A stretch of 18,724 nt of DNA, taken from assembly GCA_943912255.1 (NCBI GenBank), contig CALTTP010000013.1, forward strand, positions 1-18,724, written 5' to 3'. A program made the position numbers and the translations under genes. Every line of letters starts with the position of its first letter. Position 1 is the stretch's first letter. Below are positions 14,291 to 18,724 of this stretch, one piece after another. Under the pieces are notes generated by a model, which worked only from the letters and a program-made list of their open reading frames with translations, did not search any database and was not told the DNA's origin. The DNA comes from an uncultured Peptoniphilaceae bacterium. GTDB lineage: Bacteria; Bacillota; Clostridia; Tissierellales; Peptoniphilaceae.

Positions 14291-14701
14291 TTATAGTTCT
14301 TCTATAAATTTCTTTAGTTTTTCTAAAATTTTATCTCGTCTTTTAATTAAAGTTGGATGTGAGATATTTTTAGTCTTTGCTACTGCACGAAGTGTTTCAT
14401 CATTGAAATATAATCTTTCAATTATTTCCCGTTCATCCTCATTTAACTTTGACATAGCATTTTTTAATGCTTCAATCATCATTTGTGTAGCTACAACTTT
14501 CTCTACATCAACATTTTTATCTTCTAAATTATTTTCAAAATTCCCATCATGATTTAGGGACGAAAAAAAGAGCAAGTGGTTTTTCTTGTCCACCTGCTCT
14601 AAATATTTTTCATGTTCTCTTTCTTGCCAGTAGACTTTGTATATCTGCTCGCTTACTTTGATTTTTTGCCCACCGACATAAAGGTAATATTCTTTTGTCA
14701 T
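14291..14701 (-). CDS. Sigma-70-like small regulator of the element
   Basis: A 136-residue protein resembling the sigma-factor-like ORF7 class of Tn916/Tn1549 elements. The C-terminal half (about 75-136) looks like sigma region 4: KLNEDEREIIERLYFNDETLRAVA, then a helix-turn-helix ISHPTLIKRRDKILEKLKKF. The N-terminal part (1-60) is not a sigma region 2 and is probably specific to this group. In Tn916, ORF7 with ORF8 activates transcription toward xis and int, and the same role is inferred here because it lies upstream of both on the same strand. GGAGG lies before the ATG. The leader region and the coding sequence each contain terminator-like hairpins. Confidence 0.8.
   Translation of the reverse strand: MTKEYYLYVGGQKIKVSEQIYKVYWQEREHEKYLEQVDKKNHLLFFSSLNHDGNFENNLEDKNVDVEKVVATQMMIEALKNAMSKLNEDEREIIERLYFNDETLRAVAKTKNISHPTLIKRRDKILEKLKKFIEEL
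14563..14600 (-). terminator. Terminator-like hairpin inside the sigma-like coding sequence
   Basis: On the minus strand AGAGCAGGTGG (14590-14600) pairs with CCACTTGCTCT (14569-14579), 11 positions with one G-U, a 10-base loop, and then six U (14563-14568). It spans about codons 34-47. The form is that of a full intrinsic terminator, but it lies within an open reading frame, where a moving ribosome would unfold it. Confidence 0.55.
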
Positions 14702-14717
14702 TTATGTTTCCTCCATT

Positions 14718-14751
14718 CTTTTTTTGTCTTTATGTTTTCAGACAAAAAAAG
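14718..14751 (-). promoter_or_regulatory. A/T hairpin overlapping the leader terminator's U tract
   Basis: CTTTTTTTGTCT (14718-14729) and AGACAAAAAAAG (14740-14751) form a perfect 12-bp stem with a 10-base loop. In the minus-strand RNA the U tract of the leader terminator is the 5' arm and an A tract just before the sigma-like ribosome site is the 3' arm. It could compete with termination or protect the RNA, or be the same hairpin serving as a second terminator in the other direction. Confidence 0.4.
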
Positions 14752-14773
14752 GAGGACTCCTGCTCTTGGGCAT
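14738..14773 (-). CDS. Candidate leader peptide MPKSRSPPFFV
   Basis: An 11-codon open frame with AGAGGA seven bases before its ATG, so it has a plausible ribosome site. It reads across the loop and 3' arm of the leader terminator and through the U tract, ending with TGA at 14738-14740, 37 bases before the sigma-like ATG. The Ser-Pro-Pro-Phe-Phe run is coded exactly by the 3' stem and the U tract; Pro-Pro is a known slow motif for ribosomes. The arrangement matches leader peptides that control attenuation upstream of resistance genes. No match to a known leader peptide is claimed. Confidence 0.4.
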   Translation of the reverse strand: MPKSRSPPFFV

Positions 14774-14784
14774 GGTTAGTCCTC
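14744..14784 (-). terminator. Leader terminator/attenuator of the sigma-like gene
   Basis: On the minus strand GAGGACT (14778-14784) pairs with AGTCCTC (14752-14758). Inside the loop CC and TGC can pair with GCA and GG, lengthening the stem. Seven U follow (14744-14750). The 5' arm covers the ribosome site of the 11-codon leader peptide, and the 3' arm codes for its Ser-Pro-Pro. Confidence 0.65.
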
Positions 14785-14971
14785 TAGAATGAAAGAAACT
14801 CTTTCTGATATTAACTAGATTTAATTTTACAAATGAATTATCTATACTGTATATATAATAACTTAAAGAAAAAAGGTGTATTATTTTTTGTTTTAATTAT
14901 GTTCATATTAGTCTCCGTTCATTAAGTCACTATATCTTAAAATTTAATATTGTTTATAGTTCCATTCTATA
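14785..14971. other. AT-rich intergenic region behind the ABC transporter genes
   Basis: No gene and no clear terminator for the ABC operon are visible. It holds a dyad GAAAGA-AAC-TCTTTC (14791-14805), a weak TATAG/CTATA pair near 14955-14970 and AT-rich sequence with GATAAT-like boxes around 14835-14870, where the promoter of the sigma-like leader should lie. The best candidate boxes match consensus poorly, so the leader may be reached by read-through from the ABC genes. Confidence 0.4.
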
Positions 14972-16708
14972 TTAATTGCTTAGTTTCCAAGATTCAGTCT
15001 TAGATTTTATATTAATTAGATCTGAATATAGTCCATTATTTTTAATCAGTTCTTCATGATTTCCACGTTCTACTATTTCCCCATCTTTTAAAACTAAAAT
15101 TTGATCTGCATTTCTTATGGTTTTTAGTCTGTGGGCAATCATAATTACTGTTTTGTTTTTTGTTAATGATTCAATTGCTTCTTTAAGTTTATCTTCATTT
15201 TCTGGGTCTATATTTGCTGTTGCTTCATCAAATATAATTATGTCTGCATCTTTTAGCATAGCTCTTGCAATAGAAATTCTTTGTTTTTCTCCACCAGATA
15301 GGCTTGCTCCACCTTCCCCAATGATAGTGTCATATCCTTCTGGTAAAGCTTCTATAAATTCATGACATCTTGCTTTTTTTGCAGCTTCTACAACTTCTTC
15401 ATGGCTTGCATTTTGTTTTCCAAATTTTATATTATTTTCAATTGTATCTTCAAATAGATATACATCTTGAAATACCATGGAAATAGAATTCATAAGATTT
15501 TCTATCTTATAGTCTTTTATATTTTTTCCACCAATTAAAATCTCTCCAGAATTTACATCCCAAAATCTCGCTATGAGATTACAAAATGTTGTCTTACCAG
15601 ATCCAGATGGTCCTACAATGGCAGTCATAGTATTTTCTTTTATCTCTGCTGATACATTTTTTAAAATTGGTCTGTCATCATAAGAAAAAGAAATATTTTT
15701 AAAGACTATATCATGATTTTTTATAGGCTCTGTAATACTTCCTTCTCTCATATCAGGCATAGAGTCGATAAAACCTACAGAATCTATGGCATTTTCGCAA
15801 GCTCTTAGGATTGCCATGTTTGATCCTGCCCCGATTAAGCCTTCAAAGATAATAAAGGATGCCATAATCATAAGAATTGTTTCAGCAAGTGGAAGTTCAC
15901 CAGATAAATTTAATTTTAATGATACATAGACCATAAATACTGTTGTTATTCCCATTACAATTCTTTGAATAACTGTGTAGGGTGCTACAGATTTCTCCAG
16001 GTCTAAGAGTATTTTGGATGTATCTTTTATAGACTTTCTCAAAGCCCTGTTATTTTCTCCACCAAGATTATAAGATTTTATAACCTGCATTCCTTGTAAA
16101 GTTGCTAATACTTCTTTTGTAAGTCTTGTCTGCGTTTCTGTCATTTTGTCTGCATTAGCTGATGATTTTTTCTCCATCATTGATGTAACGATGAAAAATA
16201 CTACCACACCTGCTACTGCAACAAACCCTACCTTTACATTAAATATTAAAGTTCCAAGGAGAAAGACTAAAGTATTTAAAACTCCACCAAGTACAAGAAC
16301 CAGTAGCATAGGCACCCATTGCTCTGCTTGGGAAAGATTAGATGTGGCAATACTTGTAAGTTTTCCCAGTGAAAAGTCTGAAAAGAAACCCATGGGAACT
16401 CTTTTTATCTTCTCGCCTATTTCTATTCTCTTATGGGCAGCCATAAAATATCCTGCGTGTGTTTGTGCCATTTGTGATGATTTTTGTGTCATTATCTTTC
16501 CGACAAGGGATATAACTAATATTCCAAGACAAATAAAGATAGCCTTATAGTCTAAAGTTTTAGAGAGTATATTTACCAACATATAGTAAATTGCACCAAA
16601 TTGTAGAGCATTAAAGACTGCATGAAAGAATCCAGCCAGAATAGATTTTTTAATATTTGCTTGTTCTTCCTTAGAAAAATTCCATATCTTTTTAAACACC
16701 TTAAGCAT
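14972..16708 (-). CDS. ABC transporter, fused membrane and ATPase domains (second of pair)
   Basis: A 578-residue half-transporter with a six-helix membrane domain (about 20-310) and an ATPase domain (about 330-578). In the numbering of this start it has Walker A GPSGSGKTT at 366-374, a Q-loop VFQDVYLF, signature LSGGEKQ at 470-476, Walker B IIIFDE at 490-495 with the catalytic Glu, and H-loop AHR near 525. It forms a heterodimer with the upstream gene. Substrate is unknown; drug or peptide export and IrtAB/YbtPQ-like siderophore uptake are both possible for this fold. The start at ATG 16708 is set by AAGGGG eight bases upstream and overlaps the previous stop as ATGCTTAA. GTG 16717 and ATG 16714 lie too close to that site. 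Confidence 0.88.
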   Translation of the reverse strand: MLKVFKKIWNFSKEEQANIKKSILAGFFHAVFNALQFGAIYYMLVNILSKTLDYKAIFICLGILVISLVGKIMTQKSSQMAQTHAGYFMAAHKRIEIGEKIKRVPMGFFSDFSLGKLTSIATSNLSQAEQWVPMLLVLVLGGVLNTLVFLLGTLIFNVKVGFVAVAGVVVFFIVTSMMEKKSSANADKMTETQTRLTKEVLATLQGMQVIKSYNLGGENNRALRKSIKDTSKILLDLEKSVAPYTVIQRIVMGITTVFMVYVSLKLNLSGELPLAETILMIMASFIIFEGLIGAGSNMAILRACENAIDSVGFIDSMPDMREGSITEPIKNHDIVFKNISFSYDDRPILKNVSAEIKENTMTAIVGPSGSGKTTFCNLIARFWDVNSGEILIGGKNIKDYKIENLMNSISMVFQDVYLFEDTIENNIKFGKQNASHEEVVEAAKKARCHEFIEALPEGYDTIIGEGGASLSGGEKQRISIARAMLKDADIIIFDEATANIDPENEDKLKEAIESLTKNKTVIMIAHRLKTIRNADQILVLKDGEIVERGNHEELIKNNGLYSDLINIKSKTESWKLSN

Positions 16709-18422
16709 TTTCATCACCCCTTACATTGGCATCAACCATTTCCTTATAAAGCTCTGATGACTTTAATAGTTCTTTATGATTTCCATAAGAATCCAATTTA
16801 CCATCTTTAATAACAAATATCCTATCTGCATCAACAATTGTCTTTAACCTATGAGCAATTATGATTAAAGTTTTACCCTTAACTAGATTTGCCAAGGCGT
16901 TTTGTATGAGAGCTTCATTTTCAGGATCTATATAAGAAGTTGCTTCATCTAAAATTACGATTGGTGCATTCTTTAGCATTGCACGAGCAATAGATATTCT
17001 TTGTCTTTCTCCTCCAGATAGATGACCTCCACCTTCGCCAACTCTTGTATCATAACCGTTAGATAGATTCATAATAAAATCATGGCAGGCAGATTTTTTA
17101 CATACATCTATAATTTCTTCGTCAGAGGCATTCTTATTTCCAAGCCTAATATTTTCCTTTATAGTCATATCAAAGAGGAAATTGTCTTGGGATACAAAAG
17201 AAATAAGTGAAGACAAGTTTTCGAGCGACACATCTTTTGTTTCTACTCCACCAATTTTAATAGATCCCTTATCTACATTCCAAAATCCAGCAATAAGTTT
17301 TGCTATTGTAGACTTGCCTGATCCAGAAGGACCAACGAGGGCTGAAACAGAAGATTCTTTTATTTCCATAGAAAGATTATCTATAACCTTATTTTTTCCA
17401 TCGTAAGAAAAGTCGACGTCTTGAAGTTCTATATTATAGGATTCTATTTTTTCTCCCTTGTCGATATTTTCTAACTCTCTTGAATCTAAAATCTTTCCTA
17501 TTTCAGAAGTTATAGTTGATATTCTTGACATATCATCCATATAGTTCATGATTTTTAAAATGCTAGAAACTGTAGCAAAGGATAAGACGATTAAGGTAAT
17601 TAAATTTCCTAAATCAATACTTCCATTTATATAAAATAAAATCCCAAAGGGTATGATGGTAATAATTCCCATAGGAGAAAGTAATCTACCTATGGCAACC
17701 CTATTCATAGATTCACCCATCCATTTATAATAAAAACTTGCATTGTCATAAACGCTATCCGCATATTTTTTATAAGATGATTCGCTTTGATTAAATGTCT
17801 TGATTACTTCAATACCGTTTATATACTCAACAATAGAATTATTCATATGTTGACCAATGGCAACTGACTTTCCAAACATTTCCTTATAATGAGCATTCAT
17901 AACAGACATCATGGTAGCCATTCCTACCACAAATGGAATTAGTGATAGCAAGGTCAATCGCCAATCTAGTGTAAACATGTAAATAAACAATAGAATAGGT
18001 CCTACTAAATTTGCCGTAAATTCCGGCACTAAGTGGGCAAGTGAAGTTTCCATAGAATCAACTTGCTCAACTATAATATTTTTTAATTCTCCAGATGATC
18101 TTGATAATACATCTCCCAATGGCATCTTAAATAATTTTTTGGAAATATCATTTCTGATTTCTCCTAATGAGTTAAAAGTTGCGGTATGGGAAATACTTGT
18201 TGATATTCCAGCTGCCACTTCTTTAATAACAAATGTTATTAAAATACTTATGCAAAGTGGAGTGTATAAATTCATGTCGCTTACGCCATTAATCAAATTT
18301 ACAATGATTTTTGCCATGTATATATATGAAAAAAGCCCAGCCACTACTCCAATTATTGCCAATAAGATTGACATAAAATATGAGCCTTTTCTTTTATTTA
18401 CATATTCTTTTACTAAATTCAC
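16701..18422 (-). CDS. ABC transporter, fused membrane and ATPase domains (first of pair)
   Basis: A 573-residue half-transporter with membrane helices in about 18-300 and an ATPase domain from about 330. Walker A is GPSGSGKST at 364-372, the Q-loop FVSQDNFLF at 409-417, the signature LSGGERQ at 468-474, Walker B VILDE at 489-493 with the catalytic Glu493, and the H-loop His524. Both proteins of the pair keep the catalytic Glu and signature, so neither ATP site looks degenerate. The start is GTG 18422, seven bases after AAAAGGAGG. It lies 40 bases after the MATE gene in the same direction. The pair is cargo of the integrative element; substrate unknown. Confidence 0.9.
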   Translation of the reverse strand: MNLVKEYVNKRKGSYFMSILLAIIGVVAGLFSYIYMAKIIVNLINGVSDMNLYTPLCISILITFVIKEVAAGISTSISHTATFNSLGEIRNDISKKLFKMPLGDVLSRSSGELKNIIVEQVDSMETSLAHLVPEFTANLVGPILLFIYMFTLDWRLTLLSLIPFVVGMATMMSVMNAHYKEMFGKSVAIGQHMNNSIVEYINGIEVIKTFNQSESSYKKYADSVYDNASFYYKWMGESMNRVAIGRLLSPMGIITIIPFGILFYINGSIDLGNLITLIVLSFATVSSILKIMNYMDDMSRISTITSEIGKILDSRELENIDKGEKIESYNIELQDVDFSYDGKNKVIDNLSMEIKESSVSALVGPSGSGKSTIAKLIAGFWNVDKGSIKIGGVETKDVSLENLSSLISFVSQDNFLFDMTIKENIRLGNKNASDEEIIDVCKKSACHDFIMNLSNGYDTRVGEGGGHLSGGERQRISIARAMLKNAPIVILDEATSYIDPENEALIQNALANLVKGKTLIIIAHRLKTIVDADRIFVIKDGKLDSYGNHKELLKSSELYKEMVDANVRGDENA

Positions 18423-18462
18423 TTCAAAACCTCCTTTTGGTAGTATTTTTTAACTATCTACT

Positions 18463-18724
18463 TTATTTTTTTGCTTGAGATGACATTCTATTAAGTTCTC
18501 CGATCATCATTCCTATTCCAGTTAAAATCATAATTAAATCTACAAGAGGTTCAGCAAACCATACTGCCTTAACCCCAAATATCATCGGTAGAATAATCAT
18601 GGCAGGGAGGAATAAAAATAATTGTCTTAGCATGACGATTATGCCTGCCTTTTTAGCATTTCCTATTGCTTGGAAGAATGTTATAGTCATTACCATTACT
18701 CCATATAGGATAAAGATAGAATAA
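18463..18724 (-). CDS. MATE-family efflux protein, C-terminal part (cut by window edge)
   Basis: Only the last 87 or so residues are in the window; the frame is open through the right edge and the gene starts outside. YGVMVMTITFFQAIGNAKKAG followed by LRQLFLFLPAMIILP and then FAEPLVDLIMILTG is the typical end of a NorM/MepA-like MATE exporter (helices 10 to 12). Such proteins use a sodium or proton gradient to expel cationic drugs. An ATG at 18694-18696 is internal, not the start. It is cotranscribed with the ABC pair and belongs to the cargo module. Confidence 0.85.
   Translation of the reverse strand, partial: YSIFILYGVMVMTITFFQAIGNAKKAGIIVMLRQLFLFLPAMIILPMIFGVKAVWFAEPLVDLIMILTGIGMMIGELNRMSSQAKK

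Larger units (their letters stand above)
12176..18724 (-). mobile_element. Integrase end of a Tn916/Tn1549-type integrative conjugative element
   Basis: The order from the chromosome junction inward is arm-type repeats, tyrosine integrase, Xis, sigma-70-like small regulator, then cargo (ABC transporter pair and MATE exporter). Integrase and Xis both resemble Tn916 proteins. The left boundary lies between the metG remnant and the repeats (about 12176-12248) and cannot be fixed without an empty-site sequence. The element continues past the right edge; no conjugation genes are in the window, so it could also be a mobilizable or decayed island. Confidence 0.7.

Noticed and set aside
14838..14906. 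A 22-codon minus-strand frame, MNIIKTKNNTPFFF and eight more residues, with GGAG about six bases before its ATG
   Set aside because: It lies in very AT-rich sequence between the ABC genes and the sigma-like leader, has no recognisable features and no nearby terminator. It could be a second leader peptide, but nothing beyond the ribosome site supports it.
16146..16550. A 134-codon plus-strand frame inside the ABC transporter gene
   Set aside because: It is antisense to a region coding for membrane helices and is rich in Thr/Pro/Ser as expected of a shadow frame.
1..18724. CRISPR arrays, tRNA or rRNA genes, and insertion sequences
   Set aside because: No regularly spaced direct repeats, no cloverleaf-like sequence with TTCGA loops, no rRNA-like conserved blocks and no transposase frames were seen.

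Overview
The window comes from a low-GC Gram-positive anaerobe. AT-rich coding, strong AGGAGG-type ribosome binding sites, compact operons and clear rho-independent terminators suggest a Clostridia/Tissierellia-type Firmicute (Peptoniphilaceae such as Finegoldia, Parvimonas, Peptoniphilus or Anaerococcus would fit). This assignment is inference from style and protein flavour, not a database match. Almost everything is transcribed leftward (minus strand); the exception is a leucyl aminopeptidase.

Region 1 (1-4030) is ordinary chromosome. It holds a two-gene ThrE-type exporter operon (yjjP-yjjB), a small FMN-binding lipoprotein, a divergent M17 leucyl aminopeptidase whose promoter seems to share its -35 with the lipoprotein promoter, and a cytidine deaminase that shares a bidirectional terminator with the aminopeptidase. 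A leftward consensus promoter with a hairpin at the predicted RNA 5' end lies at the left edge.

Region 2 (4031-11481) is a seven-gene glycan operon with a promoter at its start and a terminator at its end. Order of transcription: DegT-family sugar aminotransferase, small membrane phosphoglycosyl transferase, GT4 glycosyltransferase, then WbpE-, WbpD-, WbpA- and WbpB-like enzymes. The last four are the complete set for making UDP-2,3-diacetamido-2,3-dideoxyglucuronic acid from UDP-GlcNAc. The first three look able to make an amino sugar, load it on undecaprenyl phosphate and add one more sugar. No flippase, polymerase, 4,6-dehydratase or ligase lies in the window.

Region 3 (about 11690-12217) is a frameshifted remnant of the C-terminal tRNA-binding domain of methionyl-tRNA synthetase, directly against the end of an integrative element.

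Region 4 (about 12176 to the right edge) is one end of a Tn916/Tn1549-type integrative conjugative element: integrase-arm-like repeats, tyrosine integrase, Xis, a higher-GC stretch of broken reading frames, a sigma-70-like regulator, then cargo: a two-gene ABC transporter and the end of a MATE exporter. The most interesting feature is the control region of the sigma-like gene. An 11-codon leader peptide (MPKSRSPPFFV) is written across a terminator hairpin whose stem also covers the leader's ribosome binding site, followed by a second hairpin that uses the terminator's U tract. A second terminator-like hairpin with a U run lies inside the sigma-like coding sequence. This looks like a two-stage, translation-coupled attenuation switch that could link ribosome stress to element activation. 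It is a hypothesis from the sequence only.
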